From positions 1-41,160 of the forward strand of contig JAMOVG010000198.1 of NCBI GenBank assembly GCA_027061725.1: a stretch of 41,160 nucleotides of DNA, given 5' to 3'. Each line of letters begins with the position of its first letter. Within the stretch, counting starts at the first letter, position 1. Below the pieces are notes generated by a model that was given only the letters and a program-made list of their open reading frames with translations, was not told the DNA's origin and did not search any database. Origin of the DNA: Desulfobacteraceae bacterium (GTDB lineage Bacteria > Desulfobacterota > Desulfobacteria > Desulfobacterales > JALSRD01). Made by a program: the position numbers and the translations under genes. This document shows positions 1 through 8,957 of the stretch, piece by piece.

Positions 1-2
1 AC

Positions 3-488
3 CGGGAGTCCTTGGGGGCCCGCTTCAAGCTGGGCACGGAGATGGTGGAGATCGGGCCGGGCGTGTACCTGACAGGCGAGGTGCCGCGGGAGAGCGCCTT
101 CGAAAAGGGCGACCCCAACATGACCATGATCACCGAGGATGGACGGCAGGTCCGTCCCGATCCCCTGCACGACGACCTGTCCATGATCGTCGACACCGAC
201 CGCGGGATGGTGATCGTACTGGGCTGCGCCCACGCCGGCATGATCAACATCCTCAACTACGCCATCGCGCAGCTCAAACGCGACCGCATCTTCGCCGTCA
301 TCGGCGGCACCCACCTGGGGTTCTCCAGTGACGAACAGTTCGACGAAACGGTCAAGGTCATCGACCAGTACCGCATCGAGCGCCTGGGTGTGTCGCACTG
401 TACGGGGCTGGAAAAGGCTTCCCTGCTGCATGCCAAGCTGGGGCCGCGCTTTTTCTTCGGCACCGTGGGAGCCGTGCTGGAAGGCTGA
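3..488 (+). CDS. MBL-fold metallohydrolase, 5'-truncated by window edge
   Basis: C-terminal part of a metallo-beta-lactamase-superfamily hydrolase; the reading frame is open to the left edge, so the TTG at 12 is not a credible start. The motifs GCAHAGMIN, IGGTHL and GVSHCTG match the COG1237-type branch (relatives of the archaeal dihydropterin-ribofuranosylaminobenzene phosphate synthase group), in which such His/Cys positions line a dinuclear metal site. That family assignment comes from motif recognition. The substrate cannot be told. The protein ends 13 bases before the A-run of a hairpin shared with the convergent gene on the other strand. Confidence 0.85.
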   Translation, partial: RESLGARFKLGTEMVEIGPGVYLTGEVPRESAFEKGDPNMTMITEDGRQVRPDPLHDDLSMIVDTDRGMVIVLGCAHAGMINILNYAIAQLKRDRIFAVIGGTHLGFSSDEQFDETVKVIDQYRIERLGVSHCTGLEKASLLHAKLGPRFFFGTVGAVLEG

Positions 489-500
489 AGCCGTCCTCTG

Positions 501-548
501 AAAAAAAGGCACCGGACGTCGACGAATATCGTTCGACGCCCGGTGCCG
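501..548 (-). terminator. intrinsic terminator between convergent genes
   Basis: An inverted repeat of about 16 bp (GGCACCGG.CGTCGA arms, loop near AATATC, 508-547) is preceded on the plus strand by seven A residues, which read as a T-run on the minus strand. It therefore fits a Rho-independent terminator for the membrane-protein gene at 598-1206, and it may also stop transcription from the MBL gene. Confidence 0.8.
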
Positions 549-597
549 GTCACAAGCCGATTTCCCTTTGGAAATTGCTAACTTTTACCTTCTGACT

Positions 598-1206
598 TCA
601 CGCTTCCCCTGGCGGGGGAGGGGGCGGTGCTTGCAGAGGAGAGCCCCCCGCCCCGACGACGTTTTCCTCGTAGGCTGACACCAGCAGGATCATGGCAAAA
701 GGCTGGGTGAACAGCCAGCCGATGAACACGGAACTGCCCACCGCCGAGATGCCCACCAGCAGGATCAACAGCACGATGTGGTCCATGATGTCGTCCCGGG
801 AACTGACGATGCGGAAGCTCTCCTTGAAAGCCTCGACCACTCCCATGCCCCTGTCCACCATCAGCGGAAGCATGTACAAGCTGGCCCACGCGATGGCACA
901 GGCCAGGATGATGCCCGGAATGAAGAGCAGTGCAAAACCGATGCTCGTGACGATTACCACGACGATGCTGTAGCCCAGCAGGGGCAGGAACAGCCTCATT
1001 TCTGAGAAGATGTCGGCAATTTTGGGTTCACGGCCGGTACGCACCATCAACAGGATCGCCTTGGTGTAGCCGGCCAGGGTGACCAAGGCCAGTATGCCCA
1101 GCGTTAGGCCGCTGACCACCACCATCACCAGGGTCATCAAGACCAGCGGCACCAGGTTGTCGATGGTCAGGCGCCAGGCCCGTTCCAAATGGTGTTTGAA
1201 ATTCAT
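598..1206 (-). CDS. multi-pass membrane protein of unknown function
   Basis: A 202-residue protein with about five hydrophobic helices: residues ~15-45, ~45-60, ~75-105, ~105-125 and ~145-180. A short tail carries a run of prolines (PPPPPPP). The layout resembles YciC/DUF975-like or glycerophosphodiester-phosphodiesterase membrane-domain proteins, but I do not recognise a diagnostic motif. The start is supported by an AAGGAGAG Shine-Dalgarno about 9 bases upstream of ATG. It lies downstream of nuoN on the same strand with a 157-base gap that holds a possible promoter, so it is probably a separate unit rather than part of complex I. Confidence 0.75.
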   Translation of the reverse strand: MNFKHHLERAWRLTIDNLVPLVLMTLVMVVVSGLTLGILALVTLAGYTKAILLMVRTGREPKIADIFSEMRLFLPLLGYSIVVVIVTSIGFALLFIPGIILACAIAWASLYMLPLMVDRGMGVVEAFKESFRIVSSRDDIMDHIVLLILLVGISAVGSSVFIGWLFTQPFAMILLVSAYEENVVGAGGSPLQAPPPPPPGEA

Positions 1207-1333
1207 GCGATGCCCTCTCCTTATCGTTTGTCCGTCATCTCCAATCCGTTTTCCGTGGTCGCCATATCCAGATTCTCAAAAGCATGGACCACCCGACAGC
1301 GGATTGATGGCCAGTGCCGCTATCGGCCGAAAT

Positions 1334-1362
1334 AGTTTGCGCTGAGTCCGCCCGTTTGTCAA
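1334..1362 (-). promoter_or_regulatory. possible sigma70 promoter for the 598-1206 membrane gene
   Basis: On the minus strand a perfect TTGACA (1362-1357) just beyond the nuoN stop is followed after 17-19 bases by a weak A/T-rich -10 (CAAACT/AACTAT). Only the -35 is convincing. Confidence 0.3.
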
Positions 1363-1363
1363 T

Positions 1364-2785
1364 CTATATAACGGTACGCACGGCCGCTTCCGCCAGGTCC
1401 AGCAGCGGCGCCGGGAAAATGCCGGCACACACCGTAACGGCCACCAGAGCACCGGCCAGCAGGCGTTCGCCCACCGAAAGCCGAATGGCCGGAAGATTTT
1501 TCGCCGGTTCGGTCAGGTAGGCCGCCTTGATGGCCAGCAGGTAGTAGTAGAGGGAAACCACCACGTTGAACATGGCGATGAGCACCAGCACCAGGTGCCC
1601 CTTGGCCATGGCGGCCGTGAAGATGAACAGCTTGCCGGTAAAGCCGATGGTCGGCGGAATGCCGGCCAGGGCGAACAGGGCCATCATCAGCACCATGGCC
1701 AGCAGCGGGCTTCGCCGGTGAAGGCCGGCCAGACCGTCGATGGAGAGGTTGGCGCCGTCGGTCGCCACCTTGGCCAGCACGAAGAAGCAGCTGAACTTGA
1801 GCACCAGCACGGTGAAGGCGTAGAAAACCGCGGCGGAAAACCCTTCGGGGCTCATGCTCAGGATGCCCAGCAGGATGTAGCCGCCGTGGGCGATGGTGGA
1901 GTAGGCCAGCATACGCTTGAAGTCCTTCTGCACGATGGCCGTCAGGTTGCCCACCGTCATGGAGACGATGGCCAGCGCCGCCAGGGCGCGCACCAGCAAG
2001 AGGCTTCCGTCGCCGGCCATGGCGACGATGCGGATGAGCACGGCCACCGTGGCCACCTTGGAGGCCGTGGCGATGTAGGCCGCCACCTGGTTGGCGGCCC
2101 CCTCGTAGACGTCGGGCGCCCAGAAGTGGAAGGGGAACAGGGCCAGCTTGAAGAAGAACCCGCCCAGCACCATCAGCAGGCCGGTGAGCACGTCCGGCCG
2201 GGAAATCAGCTGCGGCAGGGCGGCCGAAAGCGCGACCACGCTGGTGGTACGGGCCGCGCCGTAGATCAGCGCCAGGCCGAAGAGCATCACCGCCGAGGCC
2301 GAGGCCCCGACCAGGAAATAGCGGATGGCGGTCTGGGCGCTGCGTGCCTGCCCCTTTCGCAGGAACACCAGCACGTACAGGCAGTAGCTGGACAGCTCCA
2401 GGGCCACGTAGATGGTGACCAGGTTGACGGCGCTGACCAGCATCATCATGGCCAGTGTGCACAGCGACAGCAGCAGGTAGACCAGGGCGTGGCGCTTTTC
2501 GTCCACGCCCGCAAGTTCGCTGCACAGCAGCACCACCAGCAGCAGCCCCAGCGACAGCATGACCTTGAAGACCTGCGAGAACAGGTCCACGCGGTAGGTG
2601 TCAACGAACAGGTCGCCGCGCATCCCCGTGGCGCCCACGGTGACGGCCAGCCCCACGGCGGCCAGGATCAGCGCCGTGGCGTGGTCCCGACGGGGGTTGG
2701 CCGGCACCAGGCACAGCACCATAAATACCGCCGTCATGACGAGGCCGTAGAACAGTTCGGGGCTGAGGGTCATCCAGTTTACCAT
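1364..2785 (-). CDS. nuoN: NADH-quinone oxidoreductase subunit N
   Basis: Antiporter-like proton-pumping subunit of complex I in the cytoplasmic membrane. It has 473 residues (E. coli NuoN is about 485) and roughly 14 hydrophobic helices. The family-typical central stretch around FKLALFPFHFWAPDVYEGA, followed by AYIATASKVA, is clear. It is the last gene of the nuo operon. Its ATG overlaps the nuoM stop (ATGGTAA), implying translational coupling. No strong terminator is visible directly after it. Confidence 0.97.
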   Translation of the reverse strand: MVNWMTLSPELFYGLVMTAVFMVLCLVPANPRRDHATALILAAVGLAVTVGATGMRGDLFVDTYRVDLFSQVFKVMLSLGLLLVVLLCSELAGVDEKRHALVYLLLSLCTLAMMMLVSAVNLVTIYVALELSSYCLYVLVFLRKGQARSAQTAIRYFLVGASASAVMLFGLALIYGAARTTSVVALSAALPQLISRPDVLTGLLMVLGGFFFKLALFPFHFWAPDVYEGAANQVAAYIATASKVATVAVLIRIVAMAGDGSLLLVRALAALAIVSMTVGNLTAIVQKDFKRMLAYSTIAHGGYILLGILSMSPEGFSAAVFYAFTVLVLKFSCFFVLAKVATDGANLSIDGLAGLHRRSPLLAMVLMMALFALAGIPPTIGFTGKLFIFTAAMAKGHLVLVLIAMFNVVVSLYYYLLAIKAAYLTEPAKNLPAIRLSVGERLLAGALVAVTVCAGIFPAPLLDLAEAAVRTVI

Positions 2786-4260
2786 GGCAGCCTGCCTATG
2801 AACGGGATCGAAGCCGTCTGTATCAGGTTGTACATCAGGGACGGAAACAGGCCGAAGAGCACGATGACCGACACCAGGATGGCCCGCGGTACGGCCAGGC
2901 CGGGCGAAATGTCCGGCAACTGCGCGACGCGTTCGGCAGGCGGACCGTAGCAGGTGCGCTGCACCACGCGCAGCATGAACAGGGCGCTGACGGCCAGTGC
3001 GCCGACCGCGAAAACGGCGTAGACCGGGTAGACCTTAAAGGCCGCGATGAACACCAGCAGTTCGGCCCAGAAGCTGGCCAGGCAGGGCACCCCGATGCCG
3101 GCCAGGGCCGCCACGATGAAAAAGCCCGCGGCCAGCGGCATGCTGCGGCTGAGCCCGCCCAGCTCGGCGATGGCCTTGGTGTGGGTGCGGTCGTAAATGT
3201 AGCCCACCGACGAGAAGAACAGGGCCGTCATTACGCCGTGGGCGAACATCTGGAAAACAGCGCCGTTGAGCCCGCTGACCGTCATGGTGGCCAGGCCGAG
3301 TCCCACCACGCCCATGTGCGACACGCTGGAGTAGCCGATGACGTACTTGAGGTCCGTCTGGCGCAGGCCCGCCAGCACGCCGTAGACGATGCCGACGGTG
3401 GCCAGCAGCGCCATCAGGGGCGCCCAGTACTGCCAGCCCACGGGGCACAGGAACATGCCCAGGCGCAGGATGCCAAAGGCCCCGATCTTCATGAGCACGC
3501 CGGCGTGGATCATGCTCACGGCCGTGGGCGCGGCCACGTGGCCCACCGGCGACCAGGTGTGGAAGGGCCACACCGCCGCCAGGATGCCGAAGCCGATGTA
3601 GAACAGGAAGAAAGCCAGCTTCTGTTCGGAGGGGGTAAAGGTGCCTGGCTCCATGAGCACCGTCAGGTCGAAGGTGAACATGCCGGACTTGACCACCAGG
3701 TAGACGATGCCCGGCAGGATCAGGGCGCTGCCGGCCAGCAGGTACAGCGTCAGCTTCATGGCCGCGTATTCCTTGCGGGTGCTGCCCCACACGGCGATGA
3801 GCAGGTACATCGGAAACAGGGAAACGTCGAACCACACGAAGATGAAAAACAGGTCCAGGCTCATGAACAGCCCGAAGACACCGGTGACCAGCAGGATGAT
3901 GAGGGCGAAGAACTCCTTGACCCGCAGCTCCAGTTCCCACATGGTCAGCACGCCGGTGAAAAAGACGATGCCCGTGAGCAGCAGCATGGGCAGGCTGAAG
4001 CCGTCCACGGCGTTAAAATAATGGATGCCCAGCGACGGCACCCAGGCCACCTTCTCGGCGAACTGCCACCCGCCGGCGGCGTGGTCGTAGGCCACGAAGA
4101 GGTACAGGCTAATGGCCAGGGTCACGCCGGCGCACACCGCGCTGACCCGCTTGATTTGCCGTGTCTGTTCAGCGGGAAGAAACAGGATGATCAGCAACCC
4201 CGCCACGCAGGTCAGCAAAATGGTGGTCAGATAAGGAAAATTGGCATAGGCAATGGGCAT
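2779..4260 (-). CDS. nuoM: NADH-quinone oxidoreductase subunit M
   Basis: Proton-pumping antiporter-like membrane subunit of complex I, 493 residues, about 14 transmembrane helices. Typical NuoM stretches include WPFHTWSPVGHVAAPTAVS and GYSSVSHMGVVGLGLAT. The start has an AAGGGTGA ribosome-binding site about 9 bases upstream. Unlike most junctions here, it is separated from nuoL by a 252-base spacer containing one copy of a repeated sequence (4281-4344), so its translation is probably initiated independently. Confidence 0.97.
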   Translation of the reverse strand: MPIAYANFPYLTTILLTCVAGLLIILFLPAEQTRQIKRVSAVCAGVTLAISLYLFVAYDHAAGGWQFAEKVAWVPSLGIHYFNAVDGFSLPMLLLTGIVFFTGVLTMWELELRVKEFFALIILLVTGVFGLFMSLDLFFIFVWFDVSLFPMYLLIAVWGSTRKEYAAMKLTLYLLAGSALILPGIVYLVVKSGMFTFDLTVLMEPGTFTPSEQKLAFFLFYIGFGILAAVWPFHTWSPVGHVAAPTAVSMIHAGVLMKIGAFGILRLGMFLCPVGWQYWAPLMALLATVGIVYGVLAGLRQTDLKYVIGYSSVSHMGVVGLGLATMTVSGLNGAVFQMFAHGVMTALFFSSVGYIYDRTHTKAIAELGGLSRSMPLAAGFFIVAALAGIGVPCLASFWAELLVFIAAFKVYPVYAVFAVGALAVSALFMLRVVQRTCYGPPAERVAQLPDISPGLAVPRAILVSVIVLFGLFPSLMYNLIQTASIPFIGRLPW

Positions 4261-4280
4261 TTATAGTTCACCCTTGATCT

Positions 4281-4344
4281 GTTTTCCGTAAGTTTCGCGC
4301 CGCTCGGCACAAGATCCATTTCGGCTCCGCTCCCGTGTCCATCC
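4281..4344 (-). repeat. intra-operon repeat, copy A (nuoL/nuoM spacer)
   Basis: A 64-base stretch matches 7900-7962 at roughly four of five positions with one 2-base gap; a shared core on the plus strand reads TTTCGGYTCCGYTCCCGTGTCC. It sits about 20 bases upstream of the nuoM start. The rest of the 252-base nuoL/nuoM spacer (to 4512) shows no gene I can support, although one minus-strand frame stays open through it. Confidence 0.7.
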
Positions 4345-4512
4345 GGAGCGTCATGCATCTGTCCGAATGAATTGCAAAAATTCGTCGCCGGCTCCTCAAA
4401 CAGTTTGAAATTCTCAATGCCGGCCAGATGGATGCCTTTTCCCCCGGATGGACAATGCCGCTGCGCCGAATCGGATCTTGCGCTCCCCTGTCTGGTTGCT
4501 TGTCAAATCAAA

Positions 4513-6432
4513 TCACCCCAAAAAGAAATAAAGCGTCAGCAGCCCCATGACCGCGAAGATGACCATCATCTTGTACTGCACCATGGAAAGGTGCAGCACG
4601 GACAGCCGGCGGCTGCCGCCTACCGTGCCGCGTGCCACGGCGTCCAGGCCACCGTCGATGACGCGGCGGTCGCCCTGGTCGCAGAAAGCGGAGAGCCGGG
4701 CGTAGACCACGCGGTCCAGGAACCAGCGGTAGAAATCGTCGATGTACCAGCGCCGGGCGAAGAGCCGCGCCACCGGTTCGACGCGCTCCACGAACCCGAT
4801 GCGCGCAGAAGCCGTTCGGCCGAACTCCACCCAGGCCAGCAGCACGCCGGCCAGCGCCAGGCCGATGGCCACGTAGGGCAGCCAGGCCAGGTGGGCCGCC
4901 GGGTGTGCGTCCAGGCCCGGGTCGACGGCGGTCAGAAAACGGCCGAGCGCCCCGTGGGCCCAGCCCAGTGCCAGGGTGACGCCGGCCAGCACCACCAGCG
5001 GCGCGGCCATGAGGCGGTAGTGGCGGTCGTGGTGCGGGTCGCCGCCGTGGCCGCCGTGTGGCGCGCCTACAGGCGCTTCGTCGCCGCTCTTCTCCGGTGC
5101 CGGTACGGCCACGGCGAAGATCAGGCGGAAGGTGTAATAGGCCGTCAGGAATGCCCCCAGCAGGCCGGCCCCCAGCCAGAGGGGGTTGGAGAGACCGGCC
5201 AGCCGGCCCATGATGGTCTCCTTGGAGAAGAATCCCGACAGGGGCGGCAGGCCCGCCAGGGCCGCGGCACCGATGGTCATGCAGATCATGGGAATTTTCA
5301 GTGCGCGTCCGCCGGCCCGCCCGATGGCGAACATGTCGTTGGTCCCGAAAGTGTGAATAAACACGCCGGCGCACAGGAACAGCAGGGCCTTGAAACCTGC
5401 GTGGGTGGTCAGGTGGAACACCCCGGCCACGTATCCGCCGGCGGCCAGGCCCATGATCATGAAGCCCAGTTGGCTGATGGTGGAGTAGGCCCAGACCTGC
5501 TTGATGTCACGGGTTACCATGGCCATGGTGGAGGCCAGCAGCATGCTGATGGTGCCGATGGCCAGAAAGACGGTCATGGCCGTGGGCGACAGGCGAAAGA
5601 ACGGGAACAGGCGCGCGAACAGGTATACCCCGGCGGCCACCATGGTGGCCGAGTGCAGCAGGGCGCTGACCGGCGTGGGGCCTTCCATGGCGTCCGGCAG
5701 CCAGGTCAGCAGGGGGAACTGGGCGCTCTTGCCCACGATGCCGCCGAAGATCAGCAGAGCCGACAGCGTGATCATGGCCGGCGGCATGTGCAGCGGCACG
5801 TCGCCGGCGTTCATCTTAAGGATGTCCAGGTTGCCGAAGTGGACCAGCACCAGCAGGAGCCCCAGGAAGAAGGCCACGTCGCCCGTGCGGGTCATCACGA
5901 AGGCCTTCTTGCCGGCCTCGCTGGCCGAAAACTTCTCGTACCAGAAGCCGATCAGCAGGTAGGAGGCCACCCCCACCAGTTCCCAGAAGACATAGAGCTG
6001 CAGCATGGTGGGCGAGACCACCAGGCTGGTCATGGCCCAGGCGAACAGGGACATGCAGCCGTAGTAGCGGGCGAAGCCGGGGTCGCCGGCCATGTAGCCC
6101 AGGGAGTAGACCTGCACCAGGAAGCTGATGGCCGTCACGATGGTCAGCATCAGCAGGCTGGTGGGGTCCAGCAGGAAACCGATGGATACCGTGATGCGGC
6201 CGGACACCAGCCACTGGGCCGCAGCCCCGATGGGCGCGGTCATGTGCCAGTGCCGCACCAGCAGCAGAAGCGCGGCGGACAGCGAGACCGTGATGGCGGC
6301 AATCGACAGGCCCGCGCACAGCCGCGGCCGGCCCCGCAGCGCCGCCATGATCAGGGCGAAAGCCGCGAAGGGCAGGCCGGTGGCCAGCAGAACCGCGGCG
6401 GTCGTGACGGTATCGGGTGTGGCGGCGGTCAT
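4513..6432 (-). CDS. nuoL: NADH-quinone oxidoreductase subunit L
   Basis: Distal antiporter-like pump of complex I, 639 residues (E. coli 613). It includes the family-typical FWELVGVASYLLIGFWY, HSATMVAAGVYLFARLFP and HAGFKALLFLCAG segments. The C-terminal region (~520-600) is more polar and then returns to a final hydrophobic helix, as expected for the lateral amphipathic helix and anchor of NuoL. The ORF-track start at 6753 is an artefact: the real ATG at 6432 overlaps the nuoK stop as ATGA. A 252-base spacer separates it from nuoM. Confidence 0.97.
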   Translation of the reverse strand: MTAATPDTVTTAAVLLATGLPFAAFALIMAALRGRPRLCAGLSIAAITVSLSAALLLLVRHWHMTAPIGAAAQWLVSGRITVSIGFLLDPTSLLMLTIVTAISFLVQVYSLGYMAGDPGFARYYGCMSLFAWAMTSLVVSPTMLQLYVFWELVGVASYLLIGFWYEKFSASEAGKKAFVMTRTGDVAFFLGLLLVLVHFGNLDILKMNAGDVPLHMPPAMITLSALLIFGGIVGKSAQFPLLTWLPDAMEGPTPVSALLHSATMVAAGVYLFARLFPFFRLSPTAMTVFLAIGTISMLLASTMAMVTRDIKQVWAYSTISQLGFMIMGLAAGGYVAGVFHLTTHAGFKALLFLCAGVFIHTFGTNDMFAIGRAGGRALKIPMICMTIGAAALAGLPPLSGFFSKETIMGRLAGLSNPLWLGAGLLGAFLTAYYTFRLIFAVAVPAPEKSGDEAPVGAPHGGHGGDPHHDRHYRLMAAPLVVLAGVTLALGWAHGALGRFLTAVDPGLDAHPAAHLAWLPYVAIGLALAGVLLAWVEFGRTASARIGFVERVEPVARLFARRWYIDDFYRWFLDRVVYARLSAFCDQGDRRVIDGGLDAVARGTVGGSRRLSVLHLSMVQYKMMVIFAVMGLLTLYFFLG

Positions 6433-6746
6433 GGGCGCTCCGTTGAAAACAGGTCTTTGATGGACTGCGGGTCCAGCGAGCCGGTGCGGCGGTAGGCGAA
6501 CACGATCAGCGCCAGCCCGATGGAGACCTCGGCGGCGGCCACCGCCAGGATGAAGATCACCATGGTCTGGCCCTCGATCTGCTGCCAGCGCAGGGCCGCC
6601 CCCACGAAGGCCACCGCGCCGGCGTTTAACATGATCTCCAGGCCCAGCAGCACCATGATCAGGTTGCGGCGGGTGACGGCGCACAGCATGCCCAGCACGA
6701 ACAGCAGGGCCGACAGCAGCAGGATGTGGCTGTAGGGGACGATCAT
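6429..6746 (-). CDS. nuoK: NADH-quinone oxidoreductase subunit K
   Basis: Small three-helix membrane subunit of complex I, 105 residues (E. coli 100). The conserved RRNLIMVLLGLEIMLNA helix and AAAEVSIGLALIV helix carry the buried glutamates (GLE and AAE) known in the family to take part in proton transfer. Both ends overlap neighbours by ATGA (nuoJ upstream, nuoL downstream), which is tight translational coupling. Confidence 0.97.
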   Translation of the reverse strand: MIVPYSHILLLSALLFVLGMLCAVTRRNLIMVLLGLEIMLNAGAVAFVGAALRWQQIEGQTMVIFILAVAAAEVSIGLALIVFAYRRTGSLDPQSIKDLFSTERP

Positions 6747-7270
6747 GACGCATTCTCCTTGCCGGTCTGGCGGCGGCGGATGTCGCGGCCCAGGTGCAGC
6801 ACCCCCATCAGCGCGATCAGCAGCAGGAAGGAGGCGATCTCGATGGACAGCCAGTGCTGCCGGAAGAGGTATTCGCCGAAAACGGCCGGCTCGGCCACGG
6901 CCGCCTGCAGCGCCGCGTTGCCGCCAGCGGCCGCGGCGCGCACCAGCATCACGGCGGCGGCCACGTAGACGATGCCCAGCAGCGCGGCCGCGGCCTGCTG
7001 CCCGCGGGTCAGCACGCCGCTGTCTTTGCCTTTGACTTCAACCATCATTATCACGAATAAAAACAAGACCATGATGGCGCCGACGTAAACGATGACCTCA
7101 AGCATCGCCAGCAGCGGCGCCCCCAGCAGGTAGAAGAGCATGGCGCTGCCGAAAAACGAGAGGGCCAGGAAAACGGCCGCGTGCACCAGGTGCCTGCGCG
7201 TCACGGCGATGGCCGTGGACGCCAGGATGAAGACGGCGATGGCGTAAAACAGTATGGCGTAAACGCTCAT
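6743..7270 (-). CDS. nuoJ: NADH-quinone oxidoreductase subunit J
   Basis: Membrane subunit of complex I, 175 residues (E. coli 184), with about five hydrophobic helices. The conserved third-helix stretch EVIVYVGAIMVLFLFVIMMV contains the pi-bulge region known to rotate during turnover in the family. The ORF-track start at 7615 runs back into nuoI; the real ATG at 7270 overlaps the nuoI stop as ATGA. The C-terminus is short and basic (RRRQTGKENAS). Confidence 0.96.
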   Translation of the reverse strand: MSVYAILFYAIAVFILASTAIAVTRRHLVHAAVFLALSFFGSAMLFYLLGAPLLAMLEVIVYVGAIMVLFLFVIMMVEVKGKDSGVLTRGQQAAAALLGIVYVAAAVMLVRAAAAGGNAALQAAVAEPAVFGEYLFRQHWLSIEIASFLLLIALMGVLHLGRDIRRRQTGKENAS

Positions 7271-7848
7271 GGCAGATTGCTCTTTGCGTCCACCGGCGGC
7301 TGTTCGTTGACGTGCTCCCCCTTGCCGGCCGTGTCGGTGGCGATGCCGGCGTGGCGGTAGAAGCAGTAGCGGTCGTCCCTGCCGCCGTGGTCCACCAGCA
7401 GGTCGTCCTTTTCGAAGACCATCTCCAGGATGTCCTGCCGGCAGTTCTCGAAGTCGGGCGTCAGCTGGATGGCCGACGTCGGGCAGGCCTCCTCGCACAG
7501 CCCGCAGTAAATGCAGCGCGAAAAATTGATGCGGAACCAGGCCGCCACGCGCCGTCCGCCTTCGCCCCCGGTGGACTGCATGGAGATGCAACTCACCGGG
7601 CAGACCGCCGAGCACAGGTAACAGGCCACGCAGCGCTCCCGTCCGTCCGGGTCGCGGGTCAGCACGATGCGCGCCCGCGAGCGCTCCGGCAGGACGCGCT
7701 TTTGCTCCGGGTACTGCTCGGTGACCGGCCGACGCAGCAGGTGCTTGGCCGTCGTGGCGAAGCCGCTGCCCAGCGCTTTGATGGATTCCGCGATCAGTGT
7801 GCCCGGATGATCCGCGGGTTTGGTTTTTTTGGTCCGGTCAGAAGACAT
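7267..7848 (-). CDS. nuoI: NADH-quinone oxidoreductase subunit I (ferredoxin-like)
   Basis: Peripheral 2x[4Fe-4S] subunit that passes electrons toward NuoB in complex I. Its 193 residues carry two CxxCxxCxxxCP motifs: C73/C76/C79/C83 and C112/C115/C118/C122. A long polar N-terminus and an extended C-terminal tail (~135-193) make it slightly longer than E. coli NuoI. The Shine-Dalgarno is weak (AAAAGAA). It lies 119 bases from nuoH, across a spacer holding repeat copy B, the second break in an otherwise overlapping operon. Confidence 0.96.
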   Translation of the reverse strand: MSSDRTKKTKPADHPGTLIAESIKALGSGFATTAKHLLRRPVTEQYPEQKRVLPERSRARIVLTRDPDGRERCVACYLCSAVCPVSCISMQSTGGEGGRRVAAWFRINFSRCIYCGLCEEACPTSAIQLTPDFENCRQDILEMVFEKDDLLVDHGGRDDRYCFYRHAGIATDTAGKGEHVNEQPPVDAKSNLP

Positions 7849-7899
7849 TTGTTGATTCTTTTAGCATGGATAACAAATGGTTGTATGGTAAAAGCGTAC

Positions 7900-7962
7900 G
7901 TTTTCGGTAAATTCCGCCGTTTCGCACAGGATGCGTTTCGGTTCCGTTCCCGTGTCCGTCCC
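7900..7962 (-). repeat. intra-operon repeat, copy B (nuoH/nuoI spacer)
   Basis: This is the second copy of the 62-64-base sequence found at 4281-4344, in the same orientation. It fills about half of the 119-base spacer between the nuoH stop and the nuoI start, ending about 50 bases before nuoI. The match was found by eye. Confidence 0.7.
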
Positions 7963-7967
7963 ATTTT

Positions 7968-8957
7968 TCAAATCAACATCACAAATCCCGTAAGGATAAT
8001 GTTGATCAGTGCCGCCGGCACCAATACTTTCCAGCAGATGGCCATCAGCTGGTCGTAGCGCAGGCGCGGCAGCGTTCCCCGGATCCAGATCATGACCAGG
8101 GCCACGGCGATGATTTTGACAAACAGCCACAGCGGGCCCGGCAGCCAGGGGCCGCGCCAGCCGCCCAGGAAAAAGACCGCCACCAGCGCCCCTAGCACCT
8201 GCATGTGCACGTACTCGCCCAGGAAAAAGAGCCCGAAACGCATGCCGCTGTACTCGGTGTGAAAACCGGCCCCCAGCTCGTTTTCGGCCTCGGGCAGGTC
8301 GAAGGGGATGCGCTTGCTCTCGGCCATGGCGCTGATCACGAAGATCGCGAATGCCAGCGGCTGCACCAGGATGAAGGGGTAGCTGTTCTGGGCGTTGACG
8401 ATGTCCACCAGCGAAAAGGAGCGCGCCAGCATGACCACCGGCACCAGCGACAAGCCCAGGGGCAGCTCGTAGCTGATCATCTGGGCCGCACCGCGGATGC
8501 CGCCGATGAGGGCGAATTTGGAGTTGGAGGCCCAGCCGCCCAGGGCCACGCCGTAGACCCCCAGCGAGGAGAAGGCGAACACCAGCAGCAGCGCCACGTT
8601 GATGTCCGAGATGATCAGCGGCACGCGCCGTCCGAACAGGGTGATGTCCGTGCCGAAGGGCACCACGGCGAACATCAGCAGGGCCGTGACCGACACCACG
8701 GCCGGTGCCAGCAGGAAGATGACGCGGTCGGCGGACTCGGGCACCAGGTCTTCCTTGGTCAGCAGCTTGATCATGTCGGCGATGGGCTGCAGCAGGCCGA
8801 ACTTGCCGGCGCGGTTGGGGCCCAGGCGCACCTGCAGCCGGGCCAGCAGCTTGCGCTCGGCCCACACCAGGTAGGCGGCGGTGAGCAGCAGCGCCACCAG
8901 CACCACGACCAGTTTGACCAGCAGAACGATCAGTCCGGTGATCCAGGCCAGCATCAC
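7968..8957 (-). CDS. nuoH: NADH-quinone oxidoreductase subunit H
   Basis: Heel subunit of complex I that forms much of the quinone chamber with NuoB and NuoD. It has 329 residues (E. coli 325) and about eight helices. The conserved ERKLLARLQVRLGPNRAGKFGLLQPIAD and ESKRIPFDLPEAENELGAGFHTEYSG loops are intact; in the family these line the quinone cavity and the proton-coupling E-channel. Initiation could be the GTG at 8957 or the ATG immediately after it (8954); both overlap the nuoG stop (GTGATG). Confidence 0.97.
   Translation of the reverse strand: MMLAWITGLIVLLVKLVVVLVALLLTAAYLVWAERKLLARLQVRLGPNRAGKFGLLQPIADMIKLLTKEDLVPESADRVIFLLAPAVVSVTALLMFAVVPFGTDITLFGRRVPLIISDINVALLLVFAFSSLGVYGVALGGWASNSKFALIGGIRGAAQMISYELPLGLSLVPVVMLARSFSLVDIVNAQNSYPFILVQPLAFAIFVISAMAESKRIPFDLPEAENELGAGFHTEYSGMRFGLFFLGEYVHMQVLGALVAVFFLGGWRGPWLPGPLWLFVKIIAVALVMIWIRGTLPRLRYDQLMAICWKVLVPAALINIILTGFVMLI

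Noticed and set aside
4372-6495. 707-residue plus-strand ORF opposite nuoL
   Set aside because: Antisense shadow: rich in Gly/His/Gln/Arg with no domain, while the minus strand encodes a full NuoL.
7861-8865. 334-residue minus-strand ORF in another nuoH frame
   Set aside because: Arg/Pro/Gly-rich frame shadow of nuoH, extended only by the repeat copy B.
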